From Blastocladiella britannica (taxonomy: Eukaryota; Blastocladiomycota; Blastocladiomycetes; Blastocladiales; Blastocladiaceae): 19,454 nucleotides of DNA. Location of the stretch: NCBI GenBank assembly GCA_025349905.2, contig MU624872.1, forward strand, positions 1-19,454, read 5' to 3'. The notes beneath the pieces were generated by a model, which saw only the letters and a program-made list of their open reading frames with translations, was not told where the DNA came from and searched no databases. This document shows positions 8,879 to 19,068 of this stretch, one piece after another (within the stretch, counting starts at the first letter, position 1; each line of letters opens with the position of its first letter). Both the position numbers and the translations under genes were made by a program.

Positions 8879-9507
8879 TTATTCAATGTCTTGGACGCCG
8901 GTCACGTCGCGATCGTGGGCTTGAGTGGATCCATGGACGGCGTGGGCGGTTGGAGTAGTACGATTCTCTGCTTCACGTTCACTTGCAGCATGAGCAGCAG
9001 CGTCAGCCGCCGCCGCCGTCGCTGTCGACAAGGACGGCGACGATTCGGCCCCCTCTTCGACCAGCCCCATGATCTGATTGTTCGAGTGGGCATGCAAGAG
9101 ATGCGTCTTGTCGTTGCGGATCACAAGTTTGGGATCGTCGGCAATTCCAAGCACTTTGTCCGAGGTGCGCGTGCAGCCGCGAAGGTGTTTGTGGCGGGTG
9201 ATGATGTGGACAATCACGCCCATTGTCTCACTCTTAGGTTTCATTCGTTCACTTTAGTTGATGGCCCAATTAAAAAAGTAGATGGAAAGCTACATACCGT
9301 CGGCGATGTGGACGTGCCCTGGTAGGACGCGTACATGCGCATTCACAAAATATAAAGTCAGTTACAAATACCCAAAATACACATGAACCAAAATGACAGG
9401 ACACCAACAAGGACGTGGTAGCGAACGTGATCGCCCGGGTGAACCACCAATCCGGGCGCAATCTCGAGCTCAGTCAAATGAGTCGGGTTTCTCAGTTGCA
9501 GTGTCAT
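8879..9507 (-). CDS. Hva1/DUF2945 TUDOR-like protein, paralog 3
   Basis: On the minus strand, exons 9507-9409, 9318-9298 (21 nt) and 9232-8879 give 157 aa. The order is MTLQLRNPTHLTELEIAPGL, VVHPGDHVRYHVL, GTSTSPT (microexon), SETMGVIVHI, then GIADDPKLVIRNDKT and NNQIMGLVEE. It aligns with paralog 2 through the whole domain, including the size and phase of the 21-nt exon, but lacks the third intron: HI runs straight into ITRHKH. An Ala/Ser/Glu-rich, low-complexity tail of about 50 residues follows, with no counterpart in paralog 2. The first donor (GTTGGT) is weak and was chosen because phase 0 there reproduces the paralog. The gene is convergent with paralog 2 and 99 bp downstream of the helical-repeat gene. 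Function unknown. Confidence 0.8.
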
Positions 9508-9606
9508 TTTTTTTTCTTTCTTTTTTCGGTTTTGGCTCCAAAATGGTGATCGCGTAATGAAAAAGAACAAAAAAGTGACTGTGCATATTTTTTCTAAAGA
9601 ACACCT

Positions 9607-12067
9607 TCAAGCAGGGGGATAGGCATGTCCGGTAACTGAGGAGAAAGTATCGGCATGCACGCCGCCAACCCGCTTCTCAGCGCGAGCGATCCGGCGCCGC
9701 GTCATTTCCACATGCGGGTGGTCCACACAACACATCTCCATCGCCTCTCGCGCGACCGCAAGCGCATCGGCCGCGCGGCCATGCAACCCGAGCAAACACT
9801 CTGCCTGCGAGCTCAGTAACGCACACGCCGGCCGTCCAATGGCCGTGGCGTACCCGGCCGCGGCCATAAACCACGCCTCGGCCTCGGCTAGTGCTCCCGC
9901 GGCATACGCGTCCCGAGCGGCCGCGCGCGCACGGTCTAGCCGCGGGGCTAGTAACTCTAGCCGTGGTGGGGACCGCGGGAGGCGACTGCTGGAGACGAGC
10001 GACAGCAGGGCCGTGTCGAGGGCTGGGAGAGCGACGAGCGACCAGGTGGTGGCGGCACCGGCACGCACGCTCTTGGTCACCAGTGTGCGGGTGATTGTTG
10101 GAGCTAAGGGCGATGTAGGGGAGGTGGTTGTTGATGTGAGCGAGAGTAGGTCGAGGAACACGTCGTAGATGCCCTCGATTTCGTCCTTTGTTGGTGTAGT
10201 TGTCGAAAGACTCGAGGGGGACGATGACGATGGCGACGACGACGGCGAGGAGGACGTCGCGATGGGCCCTGGCGGCGTGATGGGACTAGCAGCAGCAGAA
10301 ACGCTGAGCAACGCGGCGGCAGTGGACGCCATGTGCACAAGCAAGCACACCTGTTGCTGCTGCAGCGCAGTGGCGCGCCGGAACGACTCGAGGAGCCGTG
10401 CTGGAGACGGCAGCAGTGGCGGCGGGACGTACATGTCCAGTTGCTCGAACGCCATTGCCAGCGGATTGCGCAGCTCGGCCTCGGACGACACATCACGACA
10501 AAGCTGTCTAAGAGCCGCCCGGCAGGCACTGCTGACGGACGCAGTGATGACTGCCGCCTCCTCCACCGAGTGCACAGCGGTACCGAATAGAGTCCGGGAC
10601 CCGGCCACGTGCGGAAGCAAGATGGCAAGCGCCACTGCCGCATTGACATGGGCGTCAGTCTCCGGGTACGCCGGCATCGGCGCGGCCCGCGTAGCATAGT
10701 GCGAGAGCACGTCGTAGATACCCGGTGCCGACGCCAGTGCCGCCAGAGGCCGCGAGTGGAACGCGGCGCTCTTGGCCAAAGTCGACAGCGCCAGCAGTGC
10801 CTTGTCAACGAGAATCTCGGACCACCGCGGCGCGTACCGGGCGGCGTGTGAGGCAGAGATACCGAGGAGCGATGGCTGGTGCCGGTGCGTGTCCAGGCTT
10901 GTCAGAACCTGGGCCGGAGCCAGTTTCGTTGTCAGCACCCGAACAATGGTGGAGGCAAGCATGGCCAGCTCGGTAGCGGATGCGGCGTGCACGGCCGAGG
11001 TAGTTCCAAACAGGCTGGTGACAACATCTAGCGCGGACGATACCGTGGTGGTGCAGTCGCTTTGCAGCAGGGACCCCACCAGTGCCAGGAATGGAACCGC
11101 TGGCGGCAACTTGCCTTCCGCTGCCCGTAGAGTGGCGTCGCTTCTGTCCTCGTCCCTGTCGTTCCCAGTACCTGCGGTTCCTTGCCCAAGGAGCATGGTC
11201 CCAACGTCGTCACGGACATTGACCAGCAGCAGGTCCCGCAAAACATTCAGTGCCATTTCCGTGACCACGGGAACGTGTAAATTATTGACCAGGACGCGAT
11301 ACAAGGTTGGCATGAGCCCGGCATCGAGCCACAGGTCCACCTCGTACTGCTTTTCAATCGATGACGGGGAGAGTGGCGTAGTGGCAGTCTGGGAGCGCGC
11401 CGACAGGCTCTGTTGCTGCACCGGGCCACCTCCTCCATCAGTCGCCGCTCCTCCAGTTGCGGATCCGATTGTGCCCACCTTCACGATGGAGGAAGAAGAG
11501 GTGGAAGTGCTAATGGCCAGCACAGGCGGAAACACATGGCCAACAGGCGTCAGCGGCGCGCCAGGGGACCGCGGATCGCTTGCGTCACGCACCGCTCCGA
11601 GCGATGGTGGAGGTGCCATGGACCATTCACGCCTCTGACCTCCACCAGCCAGTGGTGGAGCTTGTGCTACTGGCTCAAACATCATCCCTTCATCGTCCTC
11701 TCGAGGAACACGGTGCGCGGGCGACGTCAGGGACGCGGCAAGCGACGATGGCGCAAGCAGGATTGACTTGACGAGCGTGCGCAGCTGGTGCAGCGAAAGC
11801 TCCACAAGGGCCGCATCGCATTTCGGATCCGCTAGCCGCGAAAGCCGCTGGCTCAAGTACCCGGGCCGGTCGTGCAGGGGCAGCGATGCCGAGTTGGCCA
11901 ACGTACAAGCAATACACTCTGTTAAACGTTAAGGTTGAGATTTTTAAACCAAGGATCCTATGGTATTCCTCGCCATGAGGCGCGAGGAGCGGACCTGGAA
12001 ATGGGCACTTTGCCACCGCGATCCTTGGCGTGACGTGTGGGATCCCCCGTGGAGACTGGATCGGCAT
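9607..12067 (-). CDS. Large helical-repeat (armadillo/TPR-like) protein, family not recognised
   Basis: The main exon (11918-9607) is open but has no ATG near its 5' end. I infer a first exon 12067-11995 starting in an AT-rich leader, joined by a 76-bp intron (donor GTCCGC, CTTAAC branch-like site, acceptor TTTAACAG), for 794 aa in total. The protein is Ala/Leu-rich. Leucine-rich helical stretches at about 195-530 resemble armadillo/HEAT repeats (YRVLVNNLHVPVVTEMALNV, DKALLALSTLAKSAAF). Two low-complexity linkers occur, one of them Ser/Pro/Thr-rich (about residues 590-615). The C-terminal 120 residues look like TPR helices (AEAEAWFMAAAGYATAIGRP, ADALAVAREAMEMC). A scaffold or adaptor role is a guess. 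The last 2.3 kb is secure; the first 25 residues are tentative. Confidence 0.7.
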
Positions 12068-12142
12068 GAGTATTTTTTAATATTTGGTTTGATTTCACGA
12101 AGAAAAAAAGCATTTGGGTTCCCAACAGTCCGCCAACTTTTT

Positions 12143-15100
12143 TTACTTCTTGGCCTTCGGACGAAGGATCTTGCGCCGGGGAGTCGCGCCGGCCATACCA
12201 CCATCTGCGCCAGCAAAGTCGCCGCCGCCACCGCCCATGCCAAAGATGGATCCTGGAGCGCCTCCTGCAGGTCCCTGAGCGCCGGCGGCGTCGCCAAACC
12301 CGCCGAAACTGCCAGGGGGCGGCCCGCCAAACCCATTGCCACCGGCCGCACCGGGACCCTGGGCGGCACCACCAACACCCATCCCAAACGTGAACCCGGA
12401 CGCCGCTGGACCGCCCGCCGATGGACCGCCACCAGCAGCACCAAACGTGAACCCACCCGGCTGCTGGCCGGGCGGTGCGAATCCGGAAGGCTGTGGAGCG
12501 GTGCCTGCTCCAAACGGAAACTGCGACGGCGGTGCGGCGCCAGCACCAGGGCCGCCAAACCCGCCAAACGACGGCGGCGCTGGCGCATTCGACACGGCGA
12601 CGGCCGCGGGGCCTCCTCTAAACCCACCACCGCCAAAGCCGCCGGCACCAGCTGCAGTCGTTGGCGGTTGCTGAGATGCGTCAAGCCCAAATGTGAACCC
12701 GCCACCGGGAGCTCCAAAGTCGTACTGAGGCGCAACAGCAGCCGACGATCCGCCAAAGCCTTGTGGCGCAGTGGTCGGGGCCGCTCCTGTCGGACCAAAT
12801 GTGAAACCGGTCGGCGTCGGCGCACCAGGCCCGGTGGCGGGATGGGAGGAGGATGAGATAGCGCCATTGTTTGGGGCATTGAAATGGAACCCGCCACCAC
12901 TGGTCGCGGCCGTCGGGGCTGCTGCCGCAGAAGGGGCAGCGTTGACTGCACCAAAGGTGAACGGTTTGGGGACCTCTGCAGGAGCGGCAGGGAGGGGCAT
13001 GCTTGCAGTCGCACCAAAAGTAAACGGCTTGGGAAGTTCGTTTGCTGCGGTCGAAGCGGCTGGCGTAGAGCCAGGACCGAACGCAAAGTTGAAACCGCCG
13101 GAAGAGGGAGGCGCCGGCTGAGACGCTCCGATCGCCGATGGAGCGGGAACTGACGGGGTCGCGGCGTTACCGAACGCAAACACGGGCGTGGCTGCAGCAG
13201 TTGATGCTGCTGACACGGGCGCACCACCGAACCCACCGAATGTCGGCGGCGCGGGCGTGATGGCTGCAGCCGAAGAGGAGGAACCCATATTGGCCTGTGT
13301 GACAGTGGCAGGGGTCGGCGCCAAATTACCAAATCCGCCAAATGCCGGCGCGGGAGTGTTGGGAAGTGTGCCTGCCGCCAGACTTGCGGCAGAGCCAGGA
13401 ACAACAGCAGTACCAGTCGCAGGAGTAGGAGCAGCGGCACCGCCCATGCCGGGGGTCGGGGTAAATGCAACGAACCCGCCCATGGCCGCCACTGCCTTGG
13501 CCTGGCGCTCAGACTGGGGAGTGGTTCCTGGAGACACGATCATCGGGCTCAGGCCAGAGGCATCCTCGGATCCGAACGCGTCCGAACCAGAGGGCGGAGT
13601 GAACGCCTTGGGGCGGCTGCTTGCCGGCTGGCGCGGCGTGGCAAACACGGAACCAGCACTCGCGGTGTTTCGGCTTGGGGTGTCCGTCCCAGACGGCAGC
13701 GCAAATCCACTGCCGCTAGCAGGAGTCGCAGATGTGGTCGACACGGGTGCAAACGAGAATGCGGGGGTAGACGCATGCGGCTTGGCGCCATTGTCGCTCT
13801 TGCCCAAGTCGGAGTCGCTCTCCTGGGAGCTCGTGCCGTGGCTTGGCGTGGTCAGCGTCGCCGAGTCCACCATCTTGGGCTTGTTGTTGCTCAGCTTTGA
13901 GTCATCGTCGTCGAGGGAGAGGGTCTTTGCCGGTGTCTTGAACGGACTCGTGGCCACCGTGACCGCAGACGACTTGAATCGGGGCGGGGACAAGAGCCCG
14001 GCTGGGATTGCGGGCGAGGAGGACTCGGAGGCCTTTTCCGCGGCGTTGCTCTTGTCTTTGCGATCAGGCGACTGGTGGCGAGTCCGCTTGGACGGTACCG
14101 GACGCGAGTCGGCGTCGTCGTCTTCACCATCCATGACATCGTCATCGATTCCGCGACCGTACGCGGCGCCTGATGATGTTGTAGGAGCAGCGCGGGGAGG
14201 AGTGCTCGCAGCCGCCTCGGGGAAACGGCGTTTCAAAGTCGAGAATGCAGCACGCACGGGGATCTTGAACTTGCGCTCGCCATGCGTAAAGGGCGTCGAC
14301 GGGGACGTCGTGGCGGCGGCGGCGGTGGTGTGCCCAGAGGCCCCATGCAGAGATATGAATGCTTTTGGCGGGCGGGGCGTCGCTGCCGTCGGATCCGTCG
14401 AGTACGCTCCTGAAGCTGTCGCTGCGCGAGGTGGGCGCGGCGTCTGGGTCTGTCATAACGAGAATGTCAGAAGAAACATGCTGACCTGATAAAAAGAAAT
14501 ACGATGAAAATGTACCGGGTCCGCGCGACCGTGCACATCATCGCGAGGGCGCGGGGCATACTGCGGGCGGCCGTACCCAGCCCATCCAGGCGCCGGTGCG
14601 CCCAGAGGCTGCTGGTAGGCGCTGCTGGCGATTGGACGCGGCGTATCCAGCGGCGACGGGCCATCCATCGTGCGAGCAGCAACGGGAGTCACCAGAGAAG
14701 AGACTCTTCCACCATAAGCAGCAGCGCGCACCGAACGAGCGCCGTACGGGCCGGCACCCGCCAGGTATCCCGCGGCGGCACGGCGAGCGGCTCCCGATCG
14801 CGGTCCAGAGAGTCCCGGGCGCGGCGTCTCGAGCATGTCGTGAGAAAGAGCAAATGCGGGCTGTGCCACTGGCGGAGGCGATCCGGGTCCACGGTGAGTA
14901 TTGCTATGGCGGCCCTGGTTTACGGGAGGCAGCGACGAGATGCTGGCGCGCCGACGGGGCTGCACGCGGTCGTCGTTATTGTGCTGTGCGGAACTATCAG
15001 CGTCGCTTTGGCCTTCTTGGTCACCATCGTGCTCTGTCCCCGTGCCCTGTGCCTCGGTGAAGGTGCCAGTGACCTTTTTAATGAAGGTGAAGAGGCTGAC

Positions 15101-15223
15101 GATCGGCCATGCCAGCGATGACGACGATGCCGATACGGTGGAGGAAGAAGAGGAGGCGGAAGCGGCTGAGCCGTGGCCACCGCCCCGTGTCGCGGTGATG
15201 GTGCGCGACGAGTCCTTTGGCAT
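12143..15223 (-). CDS. FG-repeat nucleoporin (Nup1/Nup153/POM121-like)
   Basis: Exons 15223-14516 and 14449-12143 give 1004 aa. The C-terminal 400 residues hold about 22 FG dipeptides in FTFG, GGFG and FAFG contexts separated by Gly/Pro/Ala/Ser spacers. This is the intrinsically disordered barrier sequence of the nuclear pore that binds karyopherins. The protein ends in a basic motif (TPRRKILRPKAKK) like the Nup153/Nup1 C-terminus. Residues 38-56 (LAWPIVSLFTFIKKVTGTF) form a hydrophobic/amphipathic stretch that could contact the nuclear envelope. The middle is disordered, with many S/T-P sites (SPFKTP, STPAF, TPRQP) suggestive of mitotic phosphorylation, and a possible NLS (SKRTRHQ...RKDK, about 356-369). 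The 66-bp intron (donor GTACAT, acceptor ATGACAG) joins HGRADP to TQTPRPPRAA. Orthology within FG Nups is not resolved. Confidence 0.88.
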
Positions 15224-15502
15224 ACTGTTTTTTTTTGTGTTTTGTCACACGAATATCCACAAATTTTGAAAGAGATAATTTGGTGCTCTGCTTCAGCACC
15301 ACGTCGGCCGCGAAGACGCGGCGCCCTTGGCCCTCCCTTAATGGCCTCCTCGCCTTTTGACCCATAAGCGCCCCTCCTCGTTTCGGCCGATCCCTGTCAG
15401 ATCATGAAGGCCGGAAACGCGAGGAACACCAAGAAAAAACCGGCAAGTCACGCGGAAAGTTGTAACTCTTTCGCACTCTCAGCTGCTCCAAAGTAAAAAA
15501 GA
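15224..15502. promoter_or_regulatory. Divergent promoter between nucleoporin and homeodomain genes
   Basis: This 279-bp stretch between two head-to-head start codons is the largest internal gap. AT-rich leader sequence flanks both ATGs (15225-15290 and 15490-15502). A GC-rich centre holds an imperfect inverted repeat: CCTCGTTTCGGCC at 15376-15388 against GGCCGGAAACGCGAGG at 15409-15424, with a 20-base loop. No coding sequence was found. Confidence 0.55.
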
Positions 15503-16964
15503 ATGCTTCGCCACTCACTGTTCCGCAGCAACCCGGATCCAAAGCCGCACATGGCCGCCGCGCCAATTCTGTCGTGCCCACTTCCAGCACCCACAGCGGA
15601 AATTGCACAGGTCGCTGATCCAACGAAACCAAAAGACAAGGATCCCCCATGCAAAACGTGCGCTCTCACTCCATGCAACTGCTGGACCGCCGAGGACGAC
15701 ACGCTCGTGACGCAAACGCTCGGATCACTGGAGTGGACGTCGCTGGCCCTCTACCAGCACATTAGCCAGTTCCCACACGTCTTACATGGGATGGGAACCT
15801 CTATATCCGTGGAAATGGAAAGCGGATGCAAGCCATCTGCACCACAACGATCGGAAGCCATGTCTCGGGCAGCCAAAATCATGCTTGACGATGCAGTCGG
15901 GCTATTTGGTACCGGTGGGAAGCGCAAGAGGCGTGGTAACCACCCCAACCAATGTGGGATCGGGAAACTGGGCCCGTTGCTGGCGGCCGAGCTCGGATTT
16001 CCGTCTGCACCAGAGGATGCCACCAGTGAGGTTTCTTTTGGAGCTACTGCTGATCTTCCCATTGCCTCGGTGGCACCTTCTCGGCGCTCTCGCCGTCCCA
16101 TTCGAGACGATTCCGCCGCGACTAGCAGCCTGCCAAACGCCACTGCGGCACGAGACTCCGACCGCTCGGCCCGAGGCGCCTCTGAGCCTCCCATTGGCTC
16201 TCCCAGCATGATCACGCTATCCACCCCACTCATCTCGGGGGCTACTTCGTCTGTTTCTGCCGGCGTCCGGCGTCCACGCCACCCTCCACTCGACCCCGAT
16301 CTCCTGGTTGCGCTTCGAGCCATCTTTGAGCAGTGCCGGTACCCAGGCCCTCGCCAGCGCGATGAAATTGCTGCTCACTTTGGGATCAATGTGGATCGCG
16401 TCACAGTATGTCCGCACCATTTCCCTCTTTATGGGGAGTAGAAATTGACAGTATATCAAACAGCGCTGGTTCGAAAAATCGCGATTCGCACTCCGGATCG
16501 AGCTCAAGCGCGAAAACAAGACCAGCGACTTGGAGGATCTGATTGCCGAGAGCCGCGCGTACCGCCTGGCTCAGAACGCTATGGAGCGTGCCGAAAAGCT
16601 GACGGCGGCCGGGATGCCCTTGCCGGGTATGGTGGCAACAGTTGCCTCCACTTATCCTCACGAAACAGCTGCCAGGATCCCAACTGAAGAAGCAGCACCA
16701 GCACCGCAACAACCCGGATCACGGCACACGCCACCAGCCAAGCGGCCAAAGCTGCTCATGTGCCCTCCCGTCAGCGCCTCTGCTGGAACTCTGCGAGTGA
16801 TACGGCGATCCAAATCGGTTGGCGCGGATCCTGGCACCAACAGTGAAACGGAAGCCAATGAGGACGATGACAACAACCAAGAGGAGGATGGGGACGACGA
16901 CGATGAAGAGGATGACGATGATCATCAAGTGCATTTGAGCCTGGACCAGTTTGGCGGACTGTAA
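15503..16964 (+). CDS. Divergent homeodomain protein
   Basis: Exons 15503-16405 and 16464-16964 give 467 aa. Residues 256-315 align without gaps to a canonical 60-residue homeodomain: L16 (L271), F20 (F275), YP at 25-26, W48-F49 (W303-F304) and R53 (R308). The invariant helix-3 Asn51 is Lys306 and residue 52 is Ser (RWFEKSRFALR). The intron (58 bp, GTATGT...AAACAG) falls exactly in helix 3. An alternative acceptor 12 bases upstream would insert four residues and break the alignment. Upstream are a Cys cluster (CKTCALTPCNCW, about 50-61) with a following WTAEDD stretch faintly like SANT/Myb, and a basic patch GKRKRRG. The C-terminus is strongly acidic (DDDDEEDDDDH), a possible activation region. 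Likely nuclear DNA-binding or chromatin protein; targets unknown. Confidence 0.8.
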
Positions 16965-17048
16965 ATACTGGAATACAACAAATTGCCATTGATATTGTTT
17001 GAGGGACGTAAAATATTGCAGCCCACTCCGCACCACGCGGAGAATACT
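16965..17048. other. Intergenic region between convergent genes
   Basis: These 84 bp lie between the homeodomain stop and the carnitine acetyltransferase stop. AT-rich runs at 16964-17002 (for example AATACTGGAATACAACAAATT) should serve as 3'-end signals for both genes. No gene is present. Confidence 0.55.
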
Positions 17049-19036
17049 TTAAGCAGCCCGCTCAACCGTCTTATACAAGTCCTCAAGGGTGACGCGGAGC
17101 GTGTCGCGCATGCGCACCGCGTCCGTGTCGGCGCCGACCCACGAGCTGACCGAGAACTTGAATGCGTCCGGATCCACCGCGTAGTTGATCCCGTACCCGT
17201 TGGCGGTGACGGCGCCAAACCCGCCCTGGAGGTAGGTACCGGGGGACATGTTGGACGTGGACAGGCGGAATGACTGCGACAGCGCAAACGACGGGTCGGC
17301 GAACATGGCAGGTGCCGGCTCGCCCTCGCGCAGCATCAGCTTGAGTCCGAGCCAGTGGCGATCGCAGCCCAGTCCCTGTGACGCCTTCCGCATCACCGAC
17401 TGGTGGGTGGCGGCGGCGTCGCGGAACAGCCGCAGCTTGTCGGCGTCCGAGGTGCCCGCACGGTCAAACGCCTCGACCATGGTCTTGGACGCGGCCGACT
17501 GCGACCGTACGCACTCGGTGCGGCCGTGCAAGAACCCGCGCGTCGACGCCGACTCGTACGTGGCCGGAACGTGCTTCATGTCGCGGTAGTACGCCAGCTG
17601 CAGCGCCATTTGCGCATACGAGTCGGGCGAAGTCTTGGCCCGCGTCTTGATCCAGTCGGACCCGCCGACACGCCCGCTGTCCTCGCTGAGCAGCGCCGAC
17701 CGGATCGAGTCGCAGGCACCCCGCACCGCCTTGTCGGACTTGGCCAGCTCGGCCTCGAACCCGGCCGGCAGCTCCCACGGCAGCACTTGCGGCGCCGGTA
17801 CCGTGAATGCTGCACCCGTCTCGCGCGAGGCCTGGATGCGGGACTCCTGGGAAATCACCGCGTTGAACACGGCACCGGGTACCACCGCGTCCGAGGGCGA
17901 GTGCTCGCCATTGACACCGGCGCGGCCGCTGTTGGTGACCACCAGCGAGATGGGCTTGTCGAACCACCGGTTCTGGCCGTGGTTGTGGAAGACCTGCGTG
18001 TGTGTGTCCTCCATGGACGTACCGAGCGTCACGTCGTCCAGCGACACGGCAAACAGCGCCGAGTCAATGGCGGCAAACGACGCGCGGTTGGCGGCGCTGT
18101 GGGTCTCGAGCGTGAGGCGGTGGGCCGCCCACACGTCCCGGTCCTCGCCTGTCAGCACACCCACCGGCGGCGCGGCACCCTTGGCGGCAGCAGCCGATCC
18201 GGCGTCGACGGCGGCCTTGAGCGTCTGCTGAATGACGGCGACCGACGGCCGCTCGCCGTTCGGGCCCAACACCGTGACTTTGACCACCGCATCGCGCGCC
18301 AGCACCACAATGTGCCGGGCCTTGGTGGGCCACGGGGTGGCAATGGTATCGCATCCGGGCTTGGGGTGCCGCACGCCGCCAAAGAGCTTGGTGTACTGGT
18401 TCATGCACAGCGGGTTGCCCTTGACGGCGTCCACGGGCAGCGCCGCGGCCTGGATCAGGTTGCTGGCGTCGAGGAAGCCCGCGATCAGGCCGGCGGCGCG
18501 CGAGAGCTGGGTGTCGGTGAATGTGCCGGCCGGTGGGACAACCGAGGCGGCCGACGAGCCCTTGGGGTCGACAAACTGGCACCACCAGTTGACGTTGAGG
18601 ACTTTTGGATCATTTTTTTTTGTGAGTGATTGGAAACCTTAACTCTATAATGAAGGAAAAGCGTACCAGTCGGGCACCGCCAGATCAGGTACGCGTACTT
18701 GAGCCAAAAGTCCTCGAGCCACGAGCTCGCTTGCTTGGCATTGTGGGCCACCAGGCGCTCCTGCAGCTTCTTGCCCGGACCAGCGACGAAGTCGGCCACC
18801 GCGGCCTGGGTGGCAGCAAAGGCGTCGTCATTGACCAGCGGGTGCACCGAGGACAGGTACACGGCCGCAGAAGACTCGAGCGACGGGATCGGGAGGCGCG
18901 GGACCTCGGCCTGGCGCGCGAGCATCTGTCCAGGAGCAAAGCCCTTGGGCAGGGTCGACATGGCGGCACTGGCACGGCGGACCACCATGGGCGACGAGAG
19001 GCGACGCAGGGCCGGGAGGGCGCGGTGGATCATCAT
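17049..19036 (-). CDS. CAT2: Carnitine O-acetyltransferase, probably mitochondrial
   Basis: This enzyme transfers acetyl groups between CoA and carnitine, moving acetyl units between peroxisome, cytosol and mitochondrion during growth on fatty acids or acetate. Exons 19036-18667 and 18601-17049 give 640 aa, the full family length. Family signatures: VPRLPIPSLESSAAVYL, the catalytic His357 in GEHSPSDAV, CDRHWLGLKLM (CoA-side region), S571-T572-S573 in RLSTSNM, and GGFGAVTANGYGINYAV. The 65-bp intron (GTACGC...AAAAG) joins CPT to VLNVNWW. The N-terminus (MMIHRALPALRRLSSPMVVRRASA) is a good mitochondrial presequence. A second in-frame ATG at residue 26 (MSTLPKG) could give a shorter form, as in fungal dual-targeted enzymes, but the C-terminus (ERAA) is not a PTS1. 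The symbol follows the yeast orthologue. Confidence 0.95.
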
Positions 19037-19068
19037 TTATATATATATATGGTACGGGTGGACGAGAA

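Noticed and set aside
10772..11638. Open frame of 288 aa on the plus strand within the helical-repeat gene
   Set aside because: Ser/Val-rich antisense shadow without recognisable domains; the minus-strand frame is longer and has coherent helical repeats.
11944..13470. Open frame of 508 aa on the minus strand
   Set aside because: Arg/Leu/Pro-rich shadow of the nucleoporin in another frame on the same strand; it runs through the nucleoporin stop and intergenic sequence.
13188..14489. Open frame of 433 aa on the plus strand opposite the nucleoporin
   Set aside because: It is a low-complexity Ala/Gly/Val/Pro mirror of the GC-rich FG gene on the other strand and shows no domain; the nucleoporin frame has FG repeats and a conserved tail.
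15786..16211. Frameshift in the homeodomain gene into a second frame with WKWKADASHLHH
   Set aside because: The Trp-rich text in the other frame looked like a Myb continuation, but the main frame stays open to the homeodomain and no intron-like sequence would explain a switch.
16406..16451. Alternative acceptor at 16450-16451 in the homeodomain gene
   Set aside because: It keeps frame but inserts TyrIleLysGln before Arg-Trp-Phe, breaking an otherwise gap-free homeodomain alignment.
17403..18629. Open frame of 408 aa on the plus strand opposite carnitine acetyltransferase
   Set aside because: Arg/Gly/Val-rich antisense shadow of a gene whose catalytic motifs are intact on the minus strand.
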